Numbered from the stretch's first letter, positions 1 through 7,982 are shown. The stretch is DNA of 13,587 nucleotides from CAZGSD01 sp964528305 (GCA_964528305.1 CAZGSD010000016.1:1-13587); one strand, 5' to 3'. The notes: generated by a model from the letters alone, not told the origin. Made by a program: numbers and translations.

Positions 1-10
1 TGGGGAGCCA
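1..10 (+). tRNA. 3' end of a probable tRNA gene (tRNA-Asn candidate), cut by the window edge
   Basis: The first ten bases read TGGGGAGCCA. This looks like the 3' acceptor strand TGGGGA, discriminator base G and encoded CCA of a tRNA. A terminator hairpin starts 15 bases further on, the usual arrangement after a tRNA gene. An acceptor ending A72-G73 pairs with U1, and U1-A72 with G73 is typical of tRNA-Asn (tRNA-Gln shares it but has the opposite G/C pattern). The rest of the gene is outside the window, so neither cloverleaf nor anticodon can be checked. Confidence 0.4.
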
Positions 11-24
11 TTAAAAAACATCTT

Positions 25-49
25 AGAACCTTAAACAAGGTTCTTTTTT
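25..49 (+). terminator. Rho-independent terminator
   Basis: A perfect 8-bp stem (AGAACCTT at 25-32, AAGGTTCT at 37-44) closes a 4-base AAAC loop and runs into a T tract at 44-49. It would end the transcript from the left, probably the tRNA, just before the ung promoter. An A run at 13-18 lies on the opposite flank, so weak activity on the other strand is possible. Confidence 0.85.
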
Positions 50-77
50 GGGATTCACAAGAAGAGATCTTTATAAT
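48..77 (+). promoter_or_regulatory. Candidate sigma70 promoter of ung
   Basis: TTGGGA (48-53, 4 of 6 to consensus) and a perfect TATAAT (72-77) are separated by 18 bases. Transcription would begin near base 84. The ATG at 76 lies inside the -10 box, so it cannot be the start from this promoter; this supports the ATG at 109. Confidence 0.55.
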
Positions 78-108
78 GTGCTTAATATATAAAGATCTAA
101 CTCTACCC

Positions 109-786
109 ATGCCCTCCCAAGTAAAAATCCACCCCTCCTGGCTAACACCGCTTCAAGCAGAATTCCAAAAACCCTATTTTGAAAATCTCACCGAATTCGT
201 CAAAAAAGAATATCAAAGTGGCACTATTTATCCTCACCCCAAAGATATTTTTCGCGCTTTTGAACTCTGCCCCTTTGAAAAGGTCAAAGTCGTTATTTTA
301 GGACAGGATCCATATCACGGCCCCGGCCAGGCCAATGGTTTATGTTTTTCCGTGAATGATAATGTTGCTCTCCCACCATCGCTTCAAAATATTTACAAAG
401 AAATATCCACAGACCTGGGAGTCCCCGCCCCCACCACCGGCAATTTGGACAACTGGGCCAAGCAAGGCATACTCCTACTCAACGCCACTCTCACCGTCCG
501 CGCCAACACCCCCGGCTCACATCAAAAAAAGGGTTGGGAACAATTCACCGACGCCGCCATCGAGGCTCTCTCCAGCCAAAAAGACCACCTAATTTTTCTC
601 CTCTGGGGCAAATACGCTCAGGAAAAAGGTCAAATCATCGACCACAATAAACATCACGTCCTCACCGCCCCACATCCATCACCATTCTCGGCCCACTCCG
701 GCTTTTTCGGCTGCCGCCATTTCAGCCAAGCCAATCAATACCTGAAATCCATCGGGGAAAAACCAATTGATTGGACGGAAGTGTAG
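109..786 (+). CDS. ung: Uracil-DNA glycosylase, family 1
   Basis: Removes uracil from DNA, leaving an abasic site, as the first step of base-excision repair in the cytoplasm. The 225-residue protein is close to the E. coli length (about 229). It carries the family-1 water-activating loop GQDPYHG at residues 65-71 (catalytic Asp67), the uracil-recognition strand LLLN near 122-125, and the DNA-intercalation loop HPSPFSAH at 189-196 with the catalytic His189, followed by GFFGC. An in-frame ATG at 76 would add 11 residues. The start at 109 is preferred because the earlier ATG overlaps the -10 box and because MPSQVKIHPSW aligns with the normal Ung N-terminus. It is transcribed alone and converges on recQ 21 bases downstream. 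Exonuclease III, which acts on the abasic product, is encoded at 7215-7982. Confidence 0.97.
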   Translation: MPSQVKIHPSWLTPLQAEFQKPYFENLTEFVKKEYQSGTIYPHPKDIFRAFELCPFEKVKVVILGQDPYHGPGQANGLCFSVNDNVALPPSLQNIYKEISTDLGVPAPTTGNLDNWAKQGILLLNATLTVRANTPGSHQKKGWEQFTDAAIEALSSQKDHLIFLLWGKYAQEKGQIIDHNKHHVLTAPHPSPFSAHSGFFGCRHFSQANQYLKSIGEKPIDWTEV

Positions 787-807
787 TATAACGCCCAAAC
801 TTTCACT

Positions 808-2646
808 TTATATTTTCAATCTAAAATCCTTTTGCCGCCAAGGAATCTCCTTCGACACTTTGGCATTTTCTTGCGCATAAGATTTAATTATCGCTAAAAA
901 TTGCTCACCATACTGAGTTAATTTCATCGCCCCCACACCGGTAATTCTCTGAAAATTTTCCAGATTTTGTGGGAAATAATGCGACATTTCCCGCAATGAC
1001 ACATCGCTGAAAACCACAAAAGGCGGAACATTTTTCTGATTGGCAATTTCTTTTCTCAAAATCTGCAATTCTTTAAACAAAGCAGCATCAAACTCCAAAT
1101 CTCCCTGACGTTTTTTACTCACGGTTTTTTGGACGACAGGTGGTTTCACCAGAGATATTTTTTCACGATATTTTAAACACTCCCGCCCTCGCTCACTCAC
1201 CCTCAAAGTTGGGTATTTACCATCGTTTTTAAGCAGCAAATTACGCGACTGCAAAGCCAAAATAAAATGCCTAATTTCTTCTTTTTGAAATTTCTTTTCT
1301 ATACCAAAAACCGACAATGCATCATGCTGAAAATCTTTGATTTTTTTAGTATTTTTACCCAATAAAACCTCAATCACATGATTCATTCCAAAACGTTCAC
1401 CAGTGCGAATCACTGTTGAAAGAATTTTATGACTGATTTCCGTGGCATCCAATTCTTGCCTAGGAGTTATGCAAGTATCGCAACTCCCACAATTTTCCAA
1501 TTCCCAATTTTCTCCAAAATATTTCATTAAATAACCACGTCGGCAATGTGACAGCTGACAAAATTCAATCACCTGATCCAGTTTTTGTTCAGCCATCAAA
1601 CGCTCATTTTCCTGAGAGATTTGACGTATAAAATAGTCCTGCTTCATTTTATCCCCATAGGAATAAAACAATACACATTCACTAGCCAAGCCATCACGCC
1701 CAGCACGTCCAGTTTCCTGATAATACCCCTCCAAACTTTTTGGCAAATCATAATGCACCACCAGCCTCACATCCGGTTTATCAATCCCCATCCCAAAAGC
1801 GATGGTCGCCACAATAATAGAAATTTCATCTCGAATAAATTTCTCTTGAATCGCTGATCTTTTTTGCGAATCCAATCCAGCATGATAAGCCTCAGCTGAA
1901 AACTTTGCCTTCCGCAAATCCTCCGCCAGGCCTTCAGTAATTTTTCGCGAAGAACAATATATAATCACCGATTGATCACGATGTTTTTCCAAAAGCCCCA
2001 ATAATTGCTCAAAAACCCCCTGCTTAGGCTGCACAAAATAAGTTAAATTCTCCCGATTAAAACTGCGTAAAAACACCTGTGCTTTTTGCAAAGCCAATTG
2101 CTCAATAATATCCTTACGAACTTTAAGTGTCGCTGTTGCCGTCAAAGCTATCACTGGAATATCAGGAAAATCCTCCCGCAATTTTTTTAAATTTCGATAT
2201 TCCGGACGAAAATCATGCCCCCATTCAGAAATACAATGAGCCTCATCAATAGCGATCAACTGCACATTAATATTTTCCAAAAATTGTTTAAAAGATTCCA
2301 CCGACAAACGTTCCGGTGCTATATATAAAATTTTCAACTGCCCATTCTGAGCTTTCTTCTGAACCTGATAAATCTCTTCCACCGCCAGCGAACTATTGAT
2401 AAATTCCGCGGCCACACCGTTGGCTCTCAATGCGTCCACCTGATCTTTCATCAAAGCAATCAAAGGAGAAATCACTAAAGTAATTCCCTCCAACTGTAAC
2501 GCCGGCAGCTGATAACAAAGAGATTTTCCTCCACCGGTCGGCATAATCACCAAAGCATCTTTTTTCGCCAAAACAGTTTCAATAATCTCCTGCTGCAAAG
2601 GCCGAAACTGATCATAACCAAAATAATTTTTTAAAATTGTGAGCAC
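808..2646 (-). CDS. recQ: ATP-dependent DNA helicase RecQ
   Basis: A 3'-5' superfamily 2 helicase that unwinds forks and recombination intermediates. The 612-residue protein has every expected part: Walker A in MPTGGGKS (35-42), DEAH (134-137) within the RecQ-type aromatic loop ending at HDFRPEY, TAT (169-171), helicase motif VI QETGRAGRDG (310-319), a zinc-binding group (Cys368, Cys386, Cys389, Cys392) and the winged-helix region. A single HRDC domain follows at about 518-595. Length matches full RecQ (E. coli about 610). The start is GTG at 2646-2644; the nearby upstream ATG is out of frame and soon hits a stop. No Shine-Dalgarno sequence is visible. The gene is divergent from tspO and converges with ung, with no terminator between them. 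Confidence 0.97.
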   Translation of the reverse strand: MLTILKNYFGYDQFRPLQQEIIETVLAKKDALVIMPTGGGKSLCYQLPALQLEGITLVISPLIALMKDQVDALRANGVAAEFINSSLAVEEIYQVQKKAQNGQLKILYIAPERLSVESFKQFLENINVQLIAIDEAHCISEWGHDFRPEYRNLKKLREDFPDIPVIALTATATLKVRKDIIEQLALQKAQVFLRSFNRENLTYFVQPKQGVFEQLLGLLEKHRDQSVIIYCSSRKITEGLAEDLRKAKFSAEAYHAGLDSQKRSAIQEKFIRDEISIIVATIAFGMGIDKPDVRLVVHYDLPKSLEGYYQETGRAGRDGLASECVLFYSYGDKMKQDYFIRQISQENERLMAEQKLDQVIEFCQLSHCRRGYLMKYFGENWELENCGSCDTCITPRQELDATEISHKILSTVIRTGERFGMNHVIEVLLGKNTKKIKDFQHDALSVFGIEKKFQKEEIRHFILALQSRNLLLKNDGKYPTLRVSERGRECLKYREKISLVKPPVVQKTVSKKRQGDLEFDAALFKELQILRKEIANQKNVPPFVVFSDVSLREMSHYFPQNLENFQRITGVGAMKLTQYGEQFLAIIKSYAQENAKVSKEIPWRQKDFRLKI

Positions 2647-2774
2647 GGAATTTTCATTTAATGTAAGGATGTCAAAACTATACCCTATCCTGTTTAAAAC
2701 AACTTAACAAAATGCTGTCTTCTTCTCACCAAACCATTCTCCACCGCCAATACTTTTTTAGAAAATTCAGTCAT

Positions 2775-2798
2775 TATCAACATTAATACAAATTGATA
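2775..2798. repeat. Inverted repeat over the tspO -35 box (possible operator)
   Basis: TATCAA (2775-2780) and TTGATA (2793-2798) form a perfect 6-bp inverted repeat with a 12-base spacer. The right arm is the -35 hexamer of the tspO promoter. A third TATCAA lies at 2841-2846 in the leader. Such short AT-rich arms can arise by chance; no regulator can be named. Confidence 0.25.
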
Positions 2799-2821
2799 CT
2801 TATTCGCACAATCCGTACAAT
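2793..2821 (+). promoter_or_regulatory. Sigma70 promoter of tspO
   Basis: TTGATA (2793-2798) and TACAAT (2816-2821) each match consensus at 5 of 6 positions and are separated by the ideal 17 bases. Transcription would start near 2828, giving a leader of about 30 bases with no Shine-Dalgarno motif. Confidence 0.65.
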
Positions 2822-2857
2822 AAAACTAACACATACCAATTATCAAAAAAAATCTCC

Positions 2858-3340
2858 ATGAAAATCAACATCCACAAAATAAGCAAATTAATCGCCAGCA
2901 TCCTCATCTGCCAAGGAGCCGGTTTACTTGGATCTATTTTCACCACACCCAATATTGCCGGCTGGTATCAAACTTTGCAAAAACCGGCACTGACTCCACC
3001 AAATTGGATTTTTGGACCGGTTTGGATCAGTTTATATACCATGATGGGCATAGCGGTATTTTTGATTTGGCAACATGGCCTAAAAAACAAACAAACTAAA
3101 ACTGCCCTCGGGGCATTTGTTTTACAATTAGCCCTCAATACAACTTGGTCAATCGTCTTCTTTGGGTTTCAATCACCAGCTCTGGGTTTAATCACTATAT
3201 TATTTTTATGGAGCAGTATTTTAATCACCATACTGTTCTTTCGAAAAATTTCTCTCACTGCAACCTGGCTCATGATTCCTTACCTCTTGTGGGTCAGTTT
3301 CGCCACTTATCTAAATTATAGTATTTGGATATTGAATTAA
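2858..3340 (+). CDS. tspO: TspO/MBR family tryptophan-rich membrane protein
   Basis: A small integral membrane protein of the translocator protein/peripheral benzodiazepine receptor family. Known bacterial members bind porphyrins and take part in stress or oxygen-linked responses; the physiological ligand here is unknown. The 160-residue protein has five hydrophobic segments (about 9-28, 50-72, 82-104, 108-128, 132-156), the family's five-helix plan. Family landmarks are PPNWIFGPVW (48-57), the NTTWSIVFFG segment (94-103), and a tryptophan/tyrosine-rich end (PYLLWVSFATYLNYSIW, 141-157). The ATG is the first in frame after a strong promoter. It stands alone, divergent from recQ and ending 9 bases before the clpB stop codon. 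No heme or tetrapyrrole gene is nearby to hint at its partner. Confidence 0.93.
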   Translation: MKINIHKISKLIASILICQGAGLLGSIFTTPNIAGWYQTLQKPALTPPNWIFGPVWISLYTMMGIAVFLIWQHGLKNKQTKTALGAFVLQLALNTTWSIVFFGFQSPALGLITILFLWSSILITILFFRKISLTATWLMIPYLLWVSFATYLNYSIWILN

Positions 3341-3349
3341 TATTTCCAT

Positions 3350-5932
3350 CTACACCACCTCCACCACCACCCGATCATCCACAAAATCCACTAGTACTTT
3401 TTGGCCCTCACTCACCTTTCCTTCAATCAACTGTGAAGCCAGTTCATCCAGGATTTTATTCTGAATCAAACGCTTCAGCGGTCGCGCCCCAAAAGCATCA
3501 TCATATCCCGCCGTCACCAAATACATCGACGCCATTTTGGAAATTTCCAAATCAATACCTTTTTTCTTCAAACGCTTACGCACGGCATCAATCTGCAATT
3601 CCACAATTCTAGCCAACTCCTCACGCGATAATTTATGAAAAATCACAATATCATCAATACGATTCAAAAATTCCGGCCGGAAAAATCCATGTAAAACTTT
3701 CATCAATACCTCATCCATCTGATCAGGTTTTTTAGTAGCGGCAACTTCCGCTGATCCGAGATTAGAAGTCATAATAATCACAGTATTTTTGAAATCCACC
3801 GTGCGTCCTTTGCTATCAGTTAGACGACCATCATCCAATACCTGTAATAAAATATTAAAAACATCAGGATGTGCTTTTTCAATTTCATCTAAAAGCAACA
3901 CTGTATAGGGATGCCTGCGCACAGCCTCAGTCAGCTGCCCCCCCTCCTCATGCCCCACATAACCAGGAGGCGATCCGACCAAACGCGCCACTGAATGTTT
4001 CTCCATATATTCACTCATATCTATGCGCACCATCATCCGCTCATCATTGAAAAGAAACTGAGCCAATGCCTTAGCTAATTCGGTTTTACCCACACCAGTA
4101 GGCCCAACAAACATAAAAGACCCCACCGGTCGATGCTCTTCTGATATACCGGCACGATTGCGTCGCACCGCCCGAGCAACCATCTCTATAGCCTTTTTTT
4201 GCCCGATCACCCGGCCACCCAAAGCCGCCTCCATTTCCAGTAATTTTTGAGATTCTTCCTTGAGCATTTTAGCCACCGGTATACCCGTCCAACGCGAAAC
4301 AACCTTGGCAATATCCTCTTCAGTCACCTCCTCTTTCAGAATTTTCCTGTCTTTCTGTAATTCCACCATTTTCTTCTGCATATCTTCAATGCCCTTTTGC
4401 AAACCAGGGATCAAACCATAATTAATTTCCGCCACCCGCTGATAATTCCCCACCCTCTCAGCCTGTCCAGCCTCCAAACGCAGAGTGTCAATCTGCTTGG
4501 TATTATCCTTGATGCGATCAATAGCCTCCTTTTCATTTTTCCAATGCATTTCCAATTCCTGATTTTGCTCATTCAATTCCGCAAATTCTTTTTCTAATTC
4601 TTTCAAACGTCCCTTGGCCGTTTTATCATCTTTCTCAGCCTTGAGAGCTTCCCTCTCAATTTCCAACTGACGAATCTGACGATGCAATGTATCAAGTTCA
4701 GTCGGTTTGGATTCAATCTCAATTTTGAGTACAGAAGCCGCCTCATCCATCAAATCAATAGCTTTATCCGGCAAAAATCTATCCGTAATATATCGTGAAG
4801 ATAAATTCACCGCCGCCACGATGGCATTATCTCGAATACGCACTCCATGATGCACTTCATATTTTTCTTTAATCCCACGCAAAATAGAAATCGCGTCTTT
4901 GATATTTGGTTCACTCACCAACACCGGCTGAAAACGCCTCTCCAAAGCCGCATCTTTCTCCACATATTTACGATATTCCTTCAAAGTCGTAGCTCCAATA
5001 GTCCGGAGTTTCCCACGCGCCAAAGCCGGCTTCAGTAAATTACCAGCATCCGTCCCACCTTCGCCTGTAGCCCCAGCACCAACTATAGTATGCAGCTCAT
5101 CAATAAATAAAATCACCGCTCCTTCGGAAGCTTCAATTTCAGAAATAATCGCCTTCAACCTCTCTTCAAATTGCCCGCGATACTGAGTACCAGCCAAAAG
5201 AGATCCCATATCCAGCCCCAGAATTTTTTTATGCTTCAAAACTTCCGGCACATCATCATTGATGATTTTATTAGCCAAACCCTCAACTATAGCGGTTTTC
5301 CCCGTCCCCGGCTCACCAATCAGCACCGGATTATTTTTGGAACGACGGGACAAAATCTGCATCACCCGACGTATTTCATCATCCCGCCCAATCACCGGAT
5401 CAATTTTACCTTTGGCCGCCAAATCAGTGTAATCAATAGTAAATTTCTGCAATACCTGATATTTCTCCTCCGGATCTTTGGAAGTCACCCGCTGATTGGA
5501 TCGCAAACCAGCCAGTACTTTCAAAATCTCTTCTTTTTTGACCGGCAATATCTGTCGCACAAAAGCATCATCGAGCAATGCCAATAGCAAATGCTCAGTA
5601 GAAATATATTCATCATGTAATTTCTTGGCCTCATTTTCAGCCTGATCCAAAACTTTTTTCAAACGACCATCAAAATACACTTGCCCTCCCTTGCCAGCCC
5701 CACCAGACTGCACCACTGGCAACTCATTCAATTTTTGCTCCACCTCCATCCAAACAGCATCCAAATTAATTTCCAATTTTTGCAGCAAACTGGAAACCAC
5801 CCCACCTTTCTGAGACAAAAGCGCCTGCAACAAATGCACCGGCTGCAAGGTCTGATGGGATTTTTTCGCAGCCACATCAAGCATGTCTTGAATAGATTGG
5901 GCCGCCTTAGTTGTATAATTTTCGAAATTCAT
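3350..5932 (-). CDS. clpB: ATP-dependent chaperone/disaggregase ClpB
   Basis: Hexameric AAA+ disaggregase that pulls polypeptides out of aggregates together with DnaK/DnaJ/GrpE in the cytoplasm. The 860-residue protein has the normal ClpB layout: N-terminal Clp repeat domain (about 1-145), first AAA+ domain with Walker A GEPGTGKT (206-213), pore loop YRG (251-253) and Walker B ending LFIDE (275-279), the long coiled-coil middle domain (about 410-535), and second AAA+ domain with Walker A GPTGVGKT (610-617), pore loop GYVG (657-660) and Walker B LLLDE (679-683). The middle domain and the absence of a ClpP-docking loop signature separate it from ClpA/ClpC. The stop is TAG. A CIRCE element over its promoter shows HrcA control. 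It is monocistronic as seen; dnaK, groEL and hrcA are not in the window. Confidence 0.98.
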   Translation of the reverse strand: MNFENYTTKAAQSIQDMLDVAAKKSHQTLQPVHLLQALLSQKGGVVSSLLQKLEINLDAVWMEVEQKLNELPVVQSGGAGKGGQVYFDGRLKKVLDQAENEAKKLHDEYISTEHLLLALLDDAFVRQILPVKKEEILKVLAGLRSNQRVTSKDPEEKYQVLQKFTIDYTDLAAKGKIDPVIGRDDEIRRVMQILSRRSKNNPVLIGEPGTGKTAIVEGLANKIINDDVPEVLKHKKILGLDMGSLLAGTQYRGQFEERLKAIISEIEASEGAVILFIDELHTIVGAGATGEGGTDAGNLLKPALARGKLRTIGATTLKEYRKYVEKDAALERRFQPVLVSEPNIKDAISILRGIKEKYEVHHGVRIRDNAIVAAVNLSSRYITDRFLPDKAIDLMDEAASVLKIEIESKPTELDTLHRQIRQLEIEREALKAEKDDKTAKGRLKELEKEFAELNEQNQELEMHWKNEKEAIDRIKDNTKQIDTLRLEAGQAERVGNYQRVAEINYGLIPGLQKGIEDMQKKMVELQKDRKILKEEVTEEDIAKVVSRWTGIPVAKMLKEESQKLLEMEAALGGRVIGQKKAIEMVARAVRRNRAGISEEHRPVGSFMFVGPTGVGKTELAKALAQFLFNDERMMVRIDMSEYMEKHSVARLVGSPPGYVGHEEGGQLTEAVRRHPYTVLLLDEIEKAHPDVFNILLQVLDDGRLTDSKGRTVDFKNTVIIMTSNLGSAEVAATKKPDQMDEVLMKVLHGFFRPEFLNRIDDIVIFHKLSREELARIVELQIDAVRKRLKKKGIDLEISKMASMYLVTAGYDDAFGARPLKRLIQNKILDELASQLIEGKVSEGQKVLVDFVDDRVVVEVV

Positions 5933-5971
5933 AATGATTATTTAGAAATTAATCCAAGCAATCCAAAACCT

Positions 5972-6000
5972 ATTATAATACCACTTAGCACTCTACGCAA
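5972..6000 (-). promoter_or_regulatory. Sigma70 promoter of clpB
   Basis: On the minus strand TTGCGT (6000-5995) and a perfect TATAAT (5977-5972) are separated by 17 bases. Transcription would start near 5965, giving a leader of about 33 bases before the clpB ATG. The -35 hexamer sits inside the 9-base spacer of the CIRCE element, so bound HrcA should block RNA polymerase. Confidence 0.75.
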
Positions 6001-6011
6001 GAGATTGCTAA
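5985..6011. promoter_or_regulatory. CIRCE element (HrcA operator)
   Basis: TTAGCACTC (5985-5993), a 9-base spacer, then GATTGCTAA (6003-6011). Consensus CIRCE is TTAGCACTC-N9-GAGTGCTAA, so the left arm is perfect and the right arm has one mismatch (G to T), 17 of 18 positions overall with exact spacing. It lies between clpB and the divergent methyltransferase gene and overlaps the clpB -35 box. HrcA binds CIRCE and represses heat-shock genes until it is inactivated by heat or loses GroEL support. Confidence 0.92.
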
Positions 6012-6039
6012 CACCCCCCTTATTCCACAATACCAAAGC

Positions 6040-6068
6040 TTTACTTTCACACTTATTTAACTCACAAT
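6040..6068 (+). promoter_or_regulatory. Weak candidate promoter of the methyltransferase-xthA unit
   Basis: TTTACT (6040-6045) and CACAAT (6063-6068), each 4 of 6 to consensus, are spaced by 17 bases and would start transcription about 20 bases before the ATG. An alternative -35 (TTGCTA, 6006-6011) lies in the CIRCE right arm but has only a poor -10 partner. Confidence 0.3.
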
Positions 6069-6093
6069 TCAAACATCTACATTCGCCTTTCTC

Positions 6094-7212
6094 ATGCAAC
6101 TAATCGCCACCTGCGCCTTTGGCCTGGAAAAACTCCTTTATCAGGAAATCAAAAAACTCAACCTATGGGTGATCAAAACCGAAGATGGCCGGGTGATTTT
6201 TGAAGGCGAACCAGAAGACCTGATCCGCACTAATTTATGGCTACGCACAGCCGAAAGAGTACAAATCAAATTAGCAGAATTTGAAGCCCGCACCTTTGAC
6301 GAACTTTTTGATCAAACCTACGCTCTGGACTGGCCCAATATATTGCCTGAAAACGCCACTTTTCCCGTGCTCTGTAGTACTACCGGCTCCATACTACACA
6401 ATGAGCCTGCCATCCAAAGCATAGCCAAAAAAGCCATAGTAAAAAAATTACAGACGCAGCGCCCCCAAAACCCCCTACCCGAAACCGGCCCCATTTACTC
6501 ACTCACGGTACGATTAAACAAAGATCACTGCACTATCAGCCTGGATAGCACCGGAGAAAGCTTGCATAAACGAGGCTACCGCACTCGCGCCAATCTCGCG
6601 CCTATCAAAGAAACTCTAGCCGCCGCCCTGGTAATGTTTTCCGATTGGACTCCAGACCGCCCCCTGATCGATCCCTTTTGCGGCAGCGGGACCATACTGG
6701 TAGAAGCGGCCATGATCGGCCTCAACATCGCCCCCGGCCTCGACCGAAATTTTGCCTTTGAAAATTGGCCAGATTATCCAGCTGAATTGACTCAAAAAAT
6801 CCGCCAGGAAGCCTTTGCCCAAGAATTAAAATTAGATTTAAACATCCAGGGCTCAGACATCGATCCAGAAGCTATAAAAATCGCCAAATACAATACCGAC
6901 AACATCGGCCTGCTCAAAAATATAAAATTAACCGTATCAGATTTTCGCGATCTCAATTTCAGCACCTACAAAAACGCCACAATCATAGTCAATCCTCCCT
7001 ACGGCGAGCGCTTTGACGACCTCTCCGAAGTAGCAAAAATCTACGCCGATTTAGGAGAATTATTCGCCAAAACCGAAAATTCTTCACTATATTTATTCAC
7101 TTCCTTCCCCAATTTCGAAAAAACTTTCGGCCGCCCCGCTGAAAGAAATCGCAAATTATTTAATGGCCGCATCCCCTGCCGACTTTATTTTTATCCAGCA
7201 TTACTAAAATAA
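6094..7212 (+). CDS. THUMP-domain SAM-dependent RNA methyltransferase (RlmL/YpsC type)
   Basis: Probably a 23S rRNA guanine-N2 methyltransferase of the RlmL N-terminal-half / B. subtilis YpsC group, acting on ribosomal RNA in the cytoplasm. The 372-residue protein has an N-terminal ferredoxin-like plus THUMP region (about 1-155) for RNA binding, the family signature LHKRGYR (157-163), and a Rossmann methyltransferase domain with SAM motif DPFCGSGT (193-200), acidic motif GSDIDPEA (253-260) and catalytic NPPYGER (300-306). It is about half the length of E. coli RlmL, which is fused to RlmK; the single-domain form is common outside the gamma-proteobacteria. The exact target base cannot be read from sequence. 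The xthA ATG follows two bases after its stop, so the pair is almost certainly co-transcribed. It is divergent from clpB across the CIRCE region. Confidence 0.9.
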   Translation: MQLIATCAFGLEKLLYQEIKKLNLWVIKTEDGRVIFEGEPEDLIRTNLWLRTAERVQIKLAEFEARTFDELFDQTYALDWPNILPENATFPVLCSTTGSILHNEPAIQSIAKKAIVKKLQTQRPQNPLPETGPIYSLTVRLNKDHCTISLDSTGESLHKRGYRTRANLAPIKETLAAALVMFSDWTPDRPLIDPFCGSGTILVEAAMIGLNIAPGLDRNFAFENWPDYPAELTQKIRQEAFAQELKLDLNIQGSDIDPEAIKIAKYNTDNIGLLKNIKLTVSDFRDLNFSTYKNATIIVNPPYGERFDDLSEVAKIYADLGELFAKTENSSLYLFTSFPNFEKTFGRPAERNRKLFNGRIPCRLYFYPALLK

Positions 7213-7214
7213 AA

Positions 7215-7982
7215 ATGTCACAATTTTTACTATACTCCTGGAATGTCAACGGCATACGCGCCCAGGAAAAGAAAGGCTTTCTCGAATGGCTGCTCAACTC
7301 CAATGCCGATATCGTCGCCCTCCAGGAAACCAAATCCCATCCCGAACAACTCAGTGAAAAATTACTCCATCCAGACGGCTACACCAGCTATTGGAAATCT
7401 GGAGACCGCAAAGGTTATTCTGGAGTTGCCATCTACACCCGCCTGAAACCACTACAAGTCATCACTGATTTCGTTGATCCAATCCTCAACGCCGAAGGCC
7501 GCCTGATCGGCGCCGAATTCGACCAATTTTATTTATTCAACGGATATTTTCCCAACGGCGGCCAAGGCATGCATCGCGTCGAATACAAATTGGATTTTTA
7601 TCATCGCTTCGAAAAATACATCGACTCACTCGATAAACCAGTTATCTTCTGCGGCGACATCAACACCGCCCACCATGAAATCGACCTGGCCCGCCCCGCC
7701 CAGAACCGCAACACCTCCGGCTTCATGGACATCGAACGCGCCTGGCTACACCACATGATCGACAAGCGCGGCTTCATCGACACTTTCCGCCATTTTCACC
7801 CGGAACCGGACCAATACACCTGGTGGGACATGAAAACCCGCTCCCGCGACCGAAATATCGGCTGGAGAATAGATTATTTTATCGCCGATCCTCGCTTAAA
7901 ACCAAACTTGCTGGACGCCGGTATCGATAGTCACACACTTGGCTCAGATCACGCGCCAGTTTATGTGAAATTGAAATTTTAA
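7215..7982 (+). CDS. xthA: Exodeoxyribonuclease III / AP endonuclease
   Basis: Cuts DNA 5' of abasic sites and has 3'-5' exonuclease and 3'-phosphatase activity in this family; it acts on the product of Ung. The 255-residue protein (E. coli 268) keeps the endonuclease/exonuclease/phosphatase active site: Asn12 in SWNVNGIRA, Glu38 in LQETK, Tyr111 in YFPNGG, Asp148 and Asn150 in CGDINTAH, Asp220 in WRIDYF, and Asp245-His246 in LGSDHAP. The loop WWDMKTRSRDRNIGWRID is typical of the ExoIII branch rather than nickase-type relatives. It lies two bases downstream of the methyltransferase gene, with no recognisable Shine-Dalgarno sequence, so translational coupling is likely. Its TAA stop overlaps the stop of the convergent LOG gene within one TTAA. 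Confidence 0.97.
   Translation: MSQFLLYSWNVNGIRAQEKKGFLEWLLNSNADIVALQETKSHPEQLSEKLLHPDGYTSYWKSGDRKGYSGVAIYTRLKPLQVITDFVDPILNAEGRLIGAEFDQFYLFNGYFPNGGQGMHRVEYKLDFYHRFEKYIDSLDKPVIFCGDINTAHHEIDLARPAQNRNTSGFMDIERAWLHHMIDKRGFIDTFRHFHPEPDQYTWWDMKTRSRDRNIGWRIDYFIADPRLKPNLLDAGIDSHTLGSDHAPVYVKLKF

Noticed and set aside
76..78. ATG at 76 as the start of ung
   Set aside because: It overlaps the -10 box TATAAT (72-77) and adds 11 residues outside normal Ung alignment; ATG 109 fits promoter and family.
2670..2675. Perfect minus-strand TTGACA upstream of recQ as a promoter -35
   Set aside because: At 16-18 bases downstream the sequence is AAATTC, AATTCC or ATTCCG, not a -10. A TATAGT (2682-2677) lies upstream of it but lacks a good -35, so no recQ promoter is called.
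3325..3612. Plus-strand ORF overlapping the tspO end and clpB
   Set aside because: Proline/histidine-rich antisense shadow of the clpB C-terminus.
5171..6103. Long plus-strand ORFs antisense to clpB (5171-5587 and 5681-6103)
   Set aside because: Their products are rich in His, Pro, Ser and Leu with no motifs, while the minus frame encodes full-length ClpB; they are shadows.
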